In this document: positions 1 to 10,004 of the stretch, piece by piece
Layout: each line of letters starts with the position of its first letter
Numbering within the stretch: position 1 is the stretch's first letter
Assembly (NCBI RefSeq): GCF_026262505.1
Contig: NC_067205.1
Span: 18,659,645-18,723,644, forward strand
Direction: 5' to 3'
DNA from: Trichomonas vaginalis G3
Lineage: Eukaryota > Parabasalia > Trichomonadida > Trichomonadidae
DNA length: 64,000 bases
Notes under the pieces: generated by a model
Databases searched by the model: none
The model's input: the letters and a program-made list of their open reading frames with translations, nothing else
Told to the model about the DNA's origin: nothing
Position numbers and translations under genes: made by a program

Positions 1-3000
1 AAACGCTTCTATAACATTCCTGATGGTGTTAATCCTAAAACTCGTAGAAGCTATTTAAATGAAGCAATAGATGCATATGAAGGGTTTGACATTTCATCAG
101 AAAGTGAGAGATTAGCGAGAATGTTAAATGTTAATATTGATTTCTATTATTGTGATCCTCAACCAGAAGATGTGGACATAAATAAGGTAGACTTTCCATT
201 AGTGGAATCAATAATGATAGATCCAGAATTTGAAACAGTAAATATTTTATTAACACAGAGTCCATGTGGAAAACTTCACGCTGACAGAATAACAGATGTT
301 GAAGCACTCACCGGCTATAAAGTTTGTCCATATTGTAAAGAAGAAGTTTATTCTATCCGTGATGATCCAGAAAGGAAAAAACCAAAGAAGATTTTTAAAG
401 CATTGTGAGAAATGTAAAGAAAATAATGGAAGATTAATTCAAGACGTTCAGTTGCAAAAGACACAACAACCATATGCACCACATATTACGAAACACAAAT
501 ATATATCAGTGGTTATTAGCTCACAATTTGCAGGAATATTATCAACCGACAAGATATTATATTACTTTTGACTTTGAAACATTAGAGACTAAAGAAGAAT
601 TACAACTTTCTGAGTGTGCAACTTTGAATGCTTACTTAAAACCATTCATGGTATCATCAACGGTTAAATTAAATGATAAAACATATACGAGGAATTTTTG
701 CTTAACTTCGAGTGATTCTTTTATTTCTGATTGGATTGAGTTTTTATTTTCAACCTGTTCATTAGTTGCTAAATCAAATATTGAACAATATGAAAAATTA
801 TTGAAGCCGCAAACGGTGGGGACTTTGTCTCATACATTAAATGAAAAACAGAAGGAAGCATTTAAAGAACTTCTAGATGAGGAATTTAATAAAGTGAATA
901 TCATAGGTTTTAATTCGGGAAAGTTTGATTTAAATTTAATTCTTCATGATTTAAACACTGTAAAATGGAAAATAAAATCAATGCTGGGTTCATCTTCACA
1001 ATTTAAGCAAATCATTGTAAAGAAAACAAACGTTCCATATGAATTGAGATTTATTGACATCAGAAATTATATAGCGGGTGGGACATTAGACCAATTCACT
1101 CAAGATTTCGGAAACAATAAATCACGTGTTAAATCCTTTTTCCCTTATCAATTCATCACGTGGGAAAATTACGAAGAAGAATTATATAAAGTGGAACCAT
1201 TCACTCAAGATTCATTTTATTCAGCATTAACTCAAGAAACTATATCAGATAGTGATTATCAAATATATCTCAATGATGCTAAAAATTTTAAGAATAGATT
1301 AGAATATTTTATTCATTATTGTAATAAAGATGTTGAAATTATGATTGGCCCAATCGATAAAATTATTGAAGAAACATTTGTTTATAAAATTGACACGCTT
1401 CATAATCTTTCTTTATCATCGAATGCTTCAATGATTCGTTACGCTTTAGCATATAAAGACTTTAATCCTAATGAAAAATATCCTGAGGAAGAGATAGAAT
1501 CAAGTTTTGAATTAACGAAAAAGTATTGGAAATATAAAATTGAATCATATAAGAAACAAGATGAAAAAGCAGAAAGGGATATTAAAAATAATGTTTCAAT
1601 GGATGATTTTCAATACTATCACGATTTAATCCTTTCATCTAAATGCAAAATGTGTGGTAAAGCGTTTACATATGCAAATAAACCAACATTGGATAGAATC
1701 GATAATGAAAAACCACATACCAAAGAAAATTGTCAGTTAATGTGTTGTTATTGCAATGTCGTAAAATCAAATAAAGATGAAGATGTTCAACGTTTAAGAA
1801 TCAATTTAAGAAATTATGCATTAAAAAATAATTTACCAATGACTTTAGATTCAGTTGAAGCTTATCACATTCTCCGTAATGGAATTACTGGTGGATTATC
1901 AAATGTTCAACATAGAGTAAATCTTAAAGGAATCACGCACATTAATAAACTTTCATATAGTCCAGAAACTAAAACTGTATCAAATGAGGACACCACCAAC
2001 ATTATGACTCATTTCGTTGGTGTTGATTTTAATTCATTATATCCTTCATCATTTTCATCTAATCCTCATGATTTCATTCAATATACTGACCATAAAATGT
2101 ATATGCCGGGAAGATTGAATGGTGTTATCATTTGTGATACAGCAACAAAGAAAGCAAAAGCATTAGGAATTATTAGAAAGAAAAATACTTTATTCGTGGC
2201 TGAAGTAAAGGGTCACATTGATGAAAAATACATTAATGATTACATAAACTTTTTACCGATAATAAGAAACTTAGATATTATCACAGATGAAAAAACAATT
2301 GGCAGTTTTATGTATAATTACATGAAATCAAACAATTTACCAGTTGACCAGAAACAGAGAAAATTAACTCAGTTAGCATCAACACACAACCAATATCAAC
2401 CATTTTCTTCTTATTATCTTTGGTATCTAATCGACAGATTTCATTTTATCATTGATGACATTCAATCAATTTTAACATTTACTAAAAACACTTGCTTTAA
2501 TGAATTTGCGAACGAATTTATGAACGAAAGACAAAAGGCTGAATTAGAAGGAAATAAAGGAAAAAGTTTATTTTGCAAGATTTCGCTTAATGGATCATAT
2601 GGTTACGATGCAATGAATACACAAAATTACACAAAGACTAAAATAATGAATGCACAGAAGGCACGCGTTGCATGTATGGTAAATAAGTTTAAAAACATAA
2701 GAGAAATAGGTGAAGATACGTATCAAATGATGCTCAAAGATAGATTTTATAGATGTGAAACATGTTTACAAGAGGCATTCTTCACTTTAGATAACGCTAA
2801 ATACTGGTATTTGGTTTTCATTTATGATTTTATGTATAAATGCATGAATGTTAATCGATTTCATTTCATTGAAGGTGATACTGATTCATCTTATTGGGCA
2901 ATCGCTGGCGATCCAAATCTTCCTAACACTCAAGCATTTCAAGCAATTGTAACCGATAAACAATTTTATGATAAAAACATTTTCAAATTCGCACCATTTG

Positions 3001-3404
3001 ATTTCTTTTGTTTTGATGAGAAATTTAAACCTAAATTAAAGAATAAAGCTGAAGAAAAAGCACATGAGAAGAAGTTATTGGGTTTAGCAATTGAGAAACA
3101 AGGTGATAACATGGTTGCTTTATGCCCTAAATGTTATACATCATTCAACGGTTCAATTGATGGAAGTGATTTTAAAAAGATTGCACAAAAAATGAAAGGT
3201 GTTAGTTTACGACAAAATAAACAATTAACACCTAAAAATTATTTGGATATAATAAGTGATAAAGTGATATTTGATGGTCAGAATATTAATTTACAACTTA
3301 AAAACAGGACGATGACTCGCTTAACAATTGGTAAGACTGCATTAACAGGAGCACACACTAAGGCTGTATGTTGTGAAAATGGATGTTGTATGCCGTTTAT
3401 TTAA
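1..3404 (+). pseudogene. Polinton protein-primed DNA polymerase B (pPolB), partial at window edge
   Basis: This is the replicative polymerase of the element, expected to copy linear DNA from a protein primer. Visible motifs are an exonuclease ITFDFETLE, palm motif A (DFNSLYPSS), motif B (KISLNGSYGYDA) and motif C (EGDTDSSYW). Between the exonuclease and palm sits a Cys/His block (CKMCGK, then LDRIDNEKPHTKENC, then CCYCNV) that resembles an HNH or treble-clef endonuclease. The C-terminus ends in a Cys-rich tail (VCCENGCCMPFI). The start lies left of the window. The copy appears broken about once and is otherwise close to the copy at 40.5 kb, with only scattered differences. The integrase follows at once on the same strand. 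Confidence 0.93.
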
Positions 3405-3528
3405 TACAATTTTAAATTTTATTTTTAATGAAATGCCACAGAAGGGACAAAAGGAACCGTTAATAATGATTTTGATTCTTGATCAAAGAGGTGGGCGCCC
3501 TTAAAACACTTATTTTATTTTTATATAA

Positions 3529-5043
3529 ATGAATACCATAGATTTAAAAATTTTAATTGATGATTTAGTACTTAATCAAAATTTTCTTGATTATTATGAA
3601 TTAAAAACATATCTCCAAAAATATGATAACAATATAACGGGTGATGATATGGATTATTATTATCCGTATTATGAAAATGAAATTTTGAAATATCATGATA
3701 AAATAATTTCTAAAATTAAAGACAAAATTAAAAATAATGAATATACAAAGGGAAAAACTAAATCACAACTTAAACAATTGAAAGATTTCAAAAATAAAGT
3801 ATTAACAGAAGAAGATATTGATGAATTATATAAATTATATAATCCTGAGCCGCAAAAACCAAAGGAACAAAAGTTAAAAGTGCAAAACACCCAGGTCCTT
3901 CAGATCATAAATGAAGCACAAGCTTTAATTTATGATTCATTAGTTAAACCGTGTTCAACCCAACTTTTAAATGAAGATCAACTTTTGGAATTCATCCTTC
4001 AACATAAACTCGAAGTGGGAAAGTATATCAAACCTTTATATACAGCATATTTAAAACAAATGAATAGAATACATCCAGAATTAATGAAAGGAGGAATGAA
4101 TTCCAAAACTTCATCATCCAAAATCAAAGCAGATAAAATTAAACCACTTGCAACCCCAAAACCTCCTTCAGTTAATCCTTCATCATTCACTTTATTATAT
4201 CCATTTCAAACATTAAAGAAGCAAAAAGATTTTAAAAAGGATTTCAAGATATTAAATAAACCAATTGACCCAAAAATTCAACCGTTAAAGGAAAAATTTA
4301 GTCGCCCCTCATTTGCACCATATCCATATTCATACGAAATCGATCATTTAGAATATTCAAAAGGAAATGTTACTTATTTATTTGCCATTAACATTAACAC
4401 AAGATATTTATATTGCATTCCGGTGAAAGGGAAAACAGAACAGGAAACAAGAAGAGCTATTCAATACTTACTAGATCATGAAAGAGTAGATAATATCAGG
4501 GGTGATGGTGATAAAGGATTTCAGGCAGCTATGGCTCATTATTTCCCACAAATTAATTTTTACTTTTCATCCTCTCCATATACGTTTCATAATAAAATAG
4601 TTGATGCGGTAATGAGAACTCTTAGAGATGCGTTAGGAGTTAACGGTCAGATATACTGGGATGGAAATCATGACTCCATCATACAGCAGTTAGTATATTA
4701 TTACAATAATACATGGCATAGAACTATAAACATGAAACCAGTGGAAATGAAAAATGATATTTCAAAAGAATGGGAATATATTAGAAAACAAATTGAAAGG
4801 TTAAATGATGTTAAATGTGAACAAATTAATTCGGGGCTCATGAATTTTAAACAAGGGGATAAAGTTTTGATTCATCTCGATTATGGAAAAACTGATAAAT
4901 CAATGACAAAAAGAAGACGAAGATTTGACACAATGGCTGAATTTGTTAGATATATTAACGGTAATGTATTAGTTGAAGTTGACAATAAATTAATAGAAAT
5001 TCCGATTTATTTTATTACTCCATTATATTTAAATAACATTTAA
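3529..5043 (+). CDS. Polinton integrase (rve family)
   Basis: 504-residue integrase expected to insert the element with 6-bp target duplications. The N-terminal 110 residues are charged and helical. A basic, proline-containing linker follows. The rve core begins near YSYEIDHLEYSKGNV and contains the acidic block GDGDKGF and the helix HNKIVDAVMRTLRDAL. The C-terminal 90 residues (FKQGDKVLIHLDYG, then RRRRFDT) look like a DNA-binding SH3-like fold. The core is nearly identical to the copy at 44.1 kb, but about one residue in three differs over the first 60 positions. The reading frame looks whole. It lies 125 bp after PolB in the same direction. Confidence 0.92.
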   Translation: MNTIDLKILIDDLVLNQNFLDYYELKTYLQKYDNNITGDDMDYYYPYYENEILKYHDKIISKIKDKIKNNEYTKGKTKSQLKQLKDFKNKVLTEEDIDELYKLYNPEPQKPKEQKLKVQNTQVLQIINEAQALIYDSLVKPCSTQLLNEDQLLEFILQHKLEVGKYIKPLYTAYLKQMNRIHPELMKGGMNSKTSSSKIKADKIKPLATPKPPSVNPSSFTLLYPFQTLKKQKDFKKDFKILNKPIDPKIQPLKEKFSRPSFAPYPYSYEIDHLEYSKGNVTYLFAININTRYLYCIPVKGKTEQETRRAIQYLLDHERVDNIRGDGDKGFQAAMAHYFPQINFYFSSSPYTFHNKIVDAVMRTLRDALGVNGQIYWDGNHDSIIQQLVYYYNNTWHRTINMKPVEMKNDISKEWEYIRKQIERLNDVKCEQINSGLMNFKQGDKVLIHLDYGKTDKSMTKRRRRFDTMAEFVRYINGNVLVEVDNKLIEIPIYFITPLYLNNI

Positions 5044-5066
5044 TTTTTTTATTTCGTAAGAAATGA

Positions 5067-5258
5067 GTGACAACGAAGCAGCAATGTGGTGGGGTTGAAA
5101 ACGATAAAGAGAGGAAAGAAATAATCGAAAAATTAAAAACTTACCGTTCAATCCTTAAACTGAGTGAAGCAAAAATAAAAGAATTTAATAGAATAAATAA
5201 ATTGATTGGAAGAGATGAATTTAATAAAGATGAATTTTTAAACTCAATCCAAATTTAA
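5067..5258 (+). CDS. small charged Polinton protein, function unknown
   Basis: A short reading frame of about 63 residues, rich in Lys and Glu, probably helical (ENDKERKEIIEKLKTYRSIL, then IKEFNRINKLIGRDEF). A related stretch follows the integrase of the second Polinton at about 45.65-45.91 kb, so it is an element feature rather than chance. The two copies are not equally open, so this may be a relic. I recognise no domain. Confidence 0.4.
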   Translation: MTTKQQCGGVENDKERKEIIEKLKTYRSILKLSEAKIKEFNRINKLIGRDEFNKDEFLNSIQI

Positions 5259-5266
5259 TTTTTTCA

Positions 5267-6090
5267 GTGCTACCATGTTACCGGGTGCTACCAGGTCAAT
5301 TAATTTCTTTTAAAAATAGTGACAACATGACATTTTGACAACATCACAGGAGGAAGGCAATAATGAATTATTTTTGAAGAACTGAAGGTGCTACCATGTT
5401 GTCATGTTGACGACATGACATTGTGTCAACAACACGAGAGGAAGGCAATAATGAATTATTTTTGAAGAACTGAAGGTGCTACCATGCTACCGGGTGCTAC
5501 CAGGTCAATTAATTTCTTTTAAAAATAGTGACAACATGACATTTTGACAACATCACAGGAGGAAGGCAATAATGAATTATTTTTGAAGAACTGAAGGTGC
5601 TACCATGTTGTCATGTTGACGACATGACATTGTGTCAACAACACGAGAGGAAGGCAATAATGAATTATTTTTGAAGAACTGAAGGTGCTACCATGCTACC
5701 GGGTGCTACCAGGTCAATTAATTTCTTTTAAAAATAGTGACAACATGACATTTTGACAACATCACAGGAGGAAGGCAATAATGAATTATTTTTGAAGAAC
5801 TGAAGGTGCTACCATGTTGTCATGTTGACGACATGACATTGTGTCAACAACACGAGAGGAAGGCAATAATGAATTATTTTTGAAGAACTGAAGGTGCTAC
5901 CATGCTACCGGGTGCTACCAGGTCAATTAATTTCTTTTAAAAATAGTGACAACATGACATTTTGACAACATCACAGGAGGAAGGCAATAATGAATTATTT
6001 TTGAAGAACTGAAGGTGCTACCATGTTGTCATGTTGACGACATGACATTGTGTCAACAACACGAGAGGAAGGCAATAATGAATTATTTTT
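5267..6090. repeat. tandem array, four copies of a 209-bp unit
   Basis: The unit starts recur at 5267, 5476, 5685 and 5894, a strict 209-bp period. Each unit has two halves of about 121 and 88 bp that both begin with GTGCTACCATG and end with TGAATTATTTTTGAAGAACT, so the array is itself built from a shorter ancestral repeat. Halves carry short palindromic words such as TTGTCATGTTGACGACATGA. The array separates the polymerase-integrase half from the structural half of the element. A related repeat with the same TGAATTATTTTTGAAGAACT tail occurs three times in the second Polinton. Confidence 0.95.
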
Positions 6091-7165
6091 CATTCGATGT
6101 TAAACCTTGTGGAAAGTTAGGAGGTTTATAATATAATGCATCCCCACCAGTTCCGCCAACCGTTCCTTCAATACTTTCTATAGCAACAGTTGAGAAGGAG
6201 TTATGTGTATGTTCTTTATCTGCTTTCTTATCTAACATTGCTGGTAGTTTATATGTTTCAAAGTTTCTGGCATGACCTTCAATGTTCATACATTTACTAT
6301 TTAAGGAGTGTAGTGTATCTTTTACGCTTGTACTTGGATTCTCTAAAGGTGCACTTGAACCAAGGGTATAGTTCAATATTATGTCGTCTGCTCTAACAGT
6401 AGTGAAGGATTCATGTGTATGGTTCTTGTCAGCTTTACTATTTAATTTAGCTTGAAGTTCATTTATATCGGAGATATTGTGTTTATGAGATTTCAAAACT
6501 TTGTTCGTTGCGTCAAGTTCATCTTTGTCAGCTTTACTTTTAATAGCATCTTCAAAAGTTATTTTTGCCTTAACTCTCAATGTAAATTTTGGTTCAACTA
6601 ATATATCGTTAACAGAGAAGTATGAAGCATAAATTTCATCGTTATAACCAAATGCTTCTGGTGCTTTACCTGTGTCATACTGTACAGTACAGTGTATGTC
6701 ATAACCTTTAGCACGAATGAATTTATATCTTCTTTCATTAACATCTTCCGTCTTCACTTCTTCTTCAGTTCGTGTTAAATATCCGTGGTAGTCCGTTATA
6801 ATTTGTTCGTCTGAACTTATATAATGAACATGGTTTTTATCTGCTTTTTCGGCTAATTTCTCTTCTATCTCATTTATTTCAAGTTCATGCCTACCACCAC
6901 CTCCCGAAGAAGTATTTTTCTTCAGCTCTTGAAGAACGTCCACTTCGCCATCTTTGGTGTCAATAATGAGACTTTGAGTTAAAACCTTTCCTGTCTTAAT
7001 GGATGTTTGTAAAACTTCTTCTTCACCGTGTTCGGGGTCATGGTCGTCATCATATCTTGTGAAATCAGAGATGTTGTCATACATTAAGCATATCTGTCTC
7101 AAAAGTTCTGCTATTTGAAACTGGAACGAAAGATATACAGAACTTTCATCATCTCCTAAAGTCAA
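6083..7165 (-). CDS. fibre-like coiled-coil protein with ADKNHTH repeats
   Basis: About 350 residues, beginning just as the collagen-like frame upstream ends. It carries repeated KADKNHTH / KADKEHTH motifs, each followed by a beta-like segment (ESFTTVRADDIILN, NSFSTVAIESIEG). This pattern is common in trimeric phage and virus tail fibres, where short coiled-coil segments alternate with beta elements. By family knowledge it would act as a host-attachment fibre on a virion; this is inference. It reads toward the 209-bp array, opposite to the integrase. With the next gene it may have formed one longer fibre gene; the pair looks broken about once. Confidence 0.6.
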   Translation of the reverse strand: MTLGDDESSVYLSFQFQIAELLRQICLMYDNISDFTRYDDDHDPEHGEEEVLQTSIKTGKVLTQSLIIDTKDGEVDVLQELKKNTSSGGGGRHELEINEIEEKLAEKADKNHVHYISSDEQIITDYHGYLTRTEEEVKTEDVNERRYKFIRAKGYDIHCTVQYDTGKAPEAFGYNDEIYASYFSVNDILVEPKFTLRVKAKITFEDAIKSKADKDELDATNKVLKSHKHNISDINELQAKLNSKADKNHTHESFTTVRADDIILNYTLGSSAPLENPSTSVKDTLHSLNSKCMNIEGHARNFETYKLPAMLDKKADKEHTHNSFSTVAIESIEGTVGGTGGDALYYKPPNFPQGLTSNEK

Positions 7166-8418
7166 GTCTGCTTTCTTAAGTATTTCTTGAATGTATGCAA
7201 TGAGAACAGAGTACCTTGGAAAATATTCAACAATATTTCATTAGCTGTTGGTTTTGGTGGTTCTTCTGGAGTTTCTGTTGTTTCAGTTCCTTCTGTAGGT
7301 TCTGTTGGAGTTTCTGCATCTCTTGACTTCAATGTTCTTGCTCTCAAAGACCTAAATGTTAGAGCACCAGGTTTTACAAAGGACTTTATAAATGCTTTAA
7401 TAGTTCCTGGTAAGTTATTGTTAGCATTAAGTAAGTTCCTTATGCTTCCATCATGTACGTCCATAGCACTATGTAAAAAATCTATACTTTTCTTGTAGTC
7501 AGCAATAGACTGACTGTGATTTTTTAAAGATTTGTCAATACCTTTAAGCCAATCTTCATGCATGTCTGATACTGAGCCAAGAATATCATTTGCTTCCTTT
7601 AGTGTATTTTGTGCTTCTCGTAAAGTATCCAATCCCGTACGTGCATTGTTTGCTATACGTCTTACAGTATCTATTTGACTCCTTGTTTCTTGCATCCAAC
7701 CAGATAAAGTTTTAATAGTATCCGAACCATTTGAAATGAAGTTCAAAGCATTTTTAACGTCATCTAAAACTTCTTCACCAAGTACTGCCCATATCTTTCC
7801 GATTTGGTATTGAAGAACTCCATATGAAGCAGCTGTTAAACCAGTATTTATAAGGTTCCATATCCATGATTTAGCAGTTTTTCCATCCTTTCCATCTTCA
7901 CCATCCAAACCATTTTCGCCTTGAGGTCTTTGTATTCCTTGTATTCCTTGTATTCCTTGTATTCCTTGTGGTCCTTGAGGTCCGGTGTCACCCTTCTCTC
8001 CTTTCAGTTCATCTTTATGTTCGTTATAATATTCTAATGTCATAAGGTGTACATCATTACTGCTACCAGCAACGCCGAGAATTTGTTTCTCATTCATGAC
8101 TAAATTCTTTAGGCATTTAATGTTGTCGTCAAATCGAAAGCTCTTTAACAATTCAATGAGAACATTTAATACTTTCACTAATGAGGCATCTACTGTAGAA
8201 TTTATATATTGCACCGTTCCATCATTTATGATAGGAACTTTACTTATTGTAATGAATGGGTCATACGTGTTAAAAGTATCGAAATCAATGACTTTTTTAG
8301 TTTTTCCATCGTCAATGACTAAATCATTGCCTTCAATGGTTAAAGTTGAGTTTTCGTTTACTAGTTCATGTGCTCTTCTTGCTTCATTTGTTTCATACGC
8401 ATATGCAGCAATAGTCAT
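7162..8418 (-). CDS. collagen-like fibre protein
   Basis: 418 residues starting at an ATG. The first 130 residues form a compact head. A collagen-like run of Gly-X-Y triplets follows (GEKGDTGPQGPQGIQGIQG), and then a long helical region with heptad-like spacing. The C-terminal part is Thr/Glu/Pro-rich (TPTEPTEGTETTETPEEP). Collagen triplets are widespread in tail fibres of phages and large DNA viruses, which supports a virion attachment role. It lies back to back with the gene at 8436, suggesting a shared divergent promoter region of only 17 bp. Confidence 0.65.
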   Translation of the reverse strand: MTIAAYAYETNEARRAHELVNENSTLTIEGNDLVIDDGKTKKVIDFDTFNTYDPFITISKVPIINDGTVQYINSTVDASLVKVLNVLIELLKSFRFDDNIKCLKNLVMNEKQILGVAGSSNDVHLMTLEYYNEHKDELKGEKGDTGPQGPQGIQGIQGIQGIQRPQGENGLDGEDGKDGKTAKSWIWNLINTGLTAASYGVLQYQIGKIWAVLGEEVLDDVKNALNFISNGSDTIKTLSGWMQETRSQIDTVRRIANNARTGLDTLREAQNTLKEANDILGSVSDMHEDWLKGIDKSLKNHSQSIADYKKSIDFLHSAMDVHDGSIRNLLNANNNLPGTIKAFIKSFVKPGALTFRSLRARTLKSRDAETPTEPTEGTETTETPEEPPKPTANEILLNIFQGTLFSLHTFKKYLRKQT

Positions 8419-8435
8419 ATTTTAATGAGAATAAA

Positions 8436-8966
8436 ATGTTGTTCTATTTGCAAAGTACAGACCCGAATGAATACGGGACAGTAAAGCTACAAACAAACTT
8501 AGGTCTTCAGAATGAAGCGCTTGCTTTCAGAGTTGTTGACTTCAATACTATCGCAACTTTTGTCATAACAGATGAAACAGATTTCATGGAGATTGAAATA
8601 GATGGAAAGAAGCACGAAATAAGATTTCACAATAATGTAGAATATAAGATGGAAACATTAGCTGGAGTGTTAAATGCTCTCATAAATACTACAATAAACA
8701 AGGATAACGAAGAAAACTTAATGAATGTTAAACTTATTGCAGGAGTTTTGAAGTTCAGTTATGTGAAGGAGTTTAAGATACCAAGAATGAGTCATAGAGT
8801 ACAACTTCTTTTGGGTGCATACCATATGACATTTCCTTTGAAAAGTGTTGACAAAACGATTGAGATGAAATCTGTTCCATATGTATGTTATGGCAACTGT
8901 TTGTACATTGAGTCTAAAATAGCTAATGTCACAGGTATTTCAGGAGTTAATAGTAAGGTTCAGTAG
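8436..8966 (+). CDS. Polinton structural candidate, unknown
   Basis: 176 residues of mixed beta-rich sequence (FVITDETDFMEIEIDGKKHE, LIAGVLKFSYVKEFKIPRMS). I recognise no named domain. It stands at the head of a rightward run and is followed within about 30 bp by a short frame carrying a motif (FRLVDFQGELVELKAP) that I associate with capsid-associated proteins of Polinton-like elements. A virion role is therefore inferred from place and composition only. It may be part of a longer ancestral gene. Confidence 0.4.
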   Translation: MLFYLQSTDPNEYGTVKLQTNLGLQNEALAFRVVDFNTIATFVITDETDFMEIEIDGKKHEIRFHNNVEYKMETLAGVLNALINTTINKDNEENLMNVKLIAGVLKFSYVKEFKIPRMSHRVQLLLGAYHMTFPLKSVDKTIEMKSVPYVCYGNCLYIESKIANVTGISGVNSKVQ

Positions 8967-8998
8967 AATATAAATCCTTCTGTTATGCAGTCAATTCA

Positions 8999-9211
8999 AT
9001 GTTCATTCCAAATGTTCCTGTCATAGCAACTCATTTAGGTAAATGGGTTCGCATTAGTCCTCATAATTTGAAAGACATGCAATTCAGACTTGTTGACTTT
9101 CAAGGAGAGCTTGTAGAACTGAAGGCACCAGTGCGAATGACTGTTGAAGTTGACTTTTTAGAAAATATTAAATGCAACAGCTTACAAGAGAACTCAGAGC
9201 TAAAAATATAA
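8999..9211 (+). CDS. short frame with capsid-associated C-terminal motif
   Basis: About 70 residues. The block LKDMQFRLVDFQGELVELKA, followed by VRMTVEVDF, resembles the end of the 626-residue capsid candidate of the second Polinton (LSNIKFRITDLFDCDLEF). This is the only clear likeness I see between the two structural halves. The resemblance is by eye and short. It overlaps the next frame by about 40 bp. Confidence 0.35.
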   Translation: MFIPNVPVIATHLGKWVRISPHNLKDMQFRLVDFQGELVELKAPVRMTVEVDFLENIKCNSLQENSELKI

Positions 9212-9414
9212 AGTATGAATGTTATGTATTAGGTCATGAACTTTGGTTGTTGCTGTTTGATGAAACAAATGAATTAGTTATGTCAGTCAAGAGAACAGAA
9301 AAATATTGTGTTAGTGAAAACTGCACCAAGTCAATAAGATTAGGTTTGCATTATGAAGATGAGTTCGATACTGTTGAAGAAGCTTTGGATAGATATTACA
9401 AATTGCTAACTTGA
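9172..9414 (+). CDS. small acidic protein, unknown
   Basis: 80 residues (VLGHELWLLLFDETNELVMS, then HYEDEFDTVEEALDRYYKLL). It is compact, with alternating hydrophobic strands and a C-terminal helix. No domain is recognised. It ends 15 bp before a pair of terminator-like hairpins and converges on the leftward gene at 9474. Confidence 0.4.
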   Translation: MQQLTRELRAKNIKYECYVLGHELWLLLFDETNELVMSVKRTEKYCVSENCTKSIRLGLHYEDEFDTVEEALDRYYKLLT

Positions 9415-9429
9415 AATTTTTTGACTGAC

Positions 9430-9462
9430 GGCGCAAAGCGCCAAGATGGGCTCAAAGAGCCC
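9430..9462. terminator. two adjacent perfect GC-rich hairpins between convergent genes
   Basis: GGCGCAAAGCGCC at 9430-9442 and GGGCTCAAAGAGCCC at 9448-9462 are perfect short stems with AAA loops. They sit in the 59-bp gap between the rightward gene ending at 9414 and the leftward gene ending at 9474. This is where a bidirectional terminator would lie in a phage. Their role in a eukaryotic element is inference. Confidence 0.5.
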
Positions 9463-9473
9463 TCCTGACTGCT

Positions 9474-10004
9474 TTAATTTACTAAAACATATTTCAAACA
9501 AAGCTTATAGTCAGTAGATAGTTTTGTATACTCGTTCGAATATTTATACTTAAACTCAACTCCTGTAGTTCCTGGTGTTTCAATGATGCGGATGTTACCT
9601 ATTTTCATGAATAGTGGAGTTTGACCACAGCATTCGATTTCAGGGTCGAGATAGTCAATGACACATTGTTTCCCTGTTATTCGTGATATAACATTTTCAA
9701 GGTCCTCCTTTGTTAGAATTATTTGGTTCTTGCTTATAAGATTTGTCAAAAGCTTCTTATCGTCTTTGAGTAAAATTGTTTGGTATAACTGAAGAAGGTA
9801 ATGGTCTACGTTATCTGAAGGATTTGTTTGAACATTTGTGTAAGGGTTGTCGTTGGCTTCTCTTGAAAGAATTTGGTCCAGTGGTGGATACTCTAACTTA
9901 ACATCTGATGTAGCGTTAGCGTTTGAAGCTGTGTTTAAATTCACGGCGCCATGCTCCAAGACCGAAGGTCCCGACTTAAGTTCTGGTTCTTTTTCTTTCA
10001 ACAC
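9474..10004 (-). CDS. Polinton protein, unknown
   Basis: A leftward open stretch of up to 176 codons without a convincing first ATG. The N-terminal third is low-complexity (NLNTASNANATSDV). The middle is helical (DHYLLQLYQTILLKDDKKLL, then TNLISKNQIILTKEDLENVI). The C-terminus is beta-like. No domain is recognised. It belongs to the structural half by position only. Confidence 0.35.
   Translation of the reverse strand: MLKEKEPELKSGPSVLEHGAVNLNTASNANATSDVKLEYPPLDQILSREANDNPYTNVQTNPSDNVDHYLLQLYQTILLKDDKKLLTNLISKNQIILTKEDLENVISRITGKQCVIDYLDPEIECCGQTPLFMKIGNIRIIETPGTTGVEFKYKYSNEYTKLSTDYKLCLKYVLVN

Noticed and set aside
5267-6090. Regular array resembling a CRISPR
   Set aside because: Units are contiguous 209-bp repeats without unique spacers, no cas genes, and the setting is eukaryotic.
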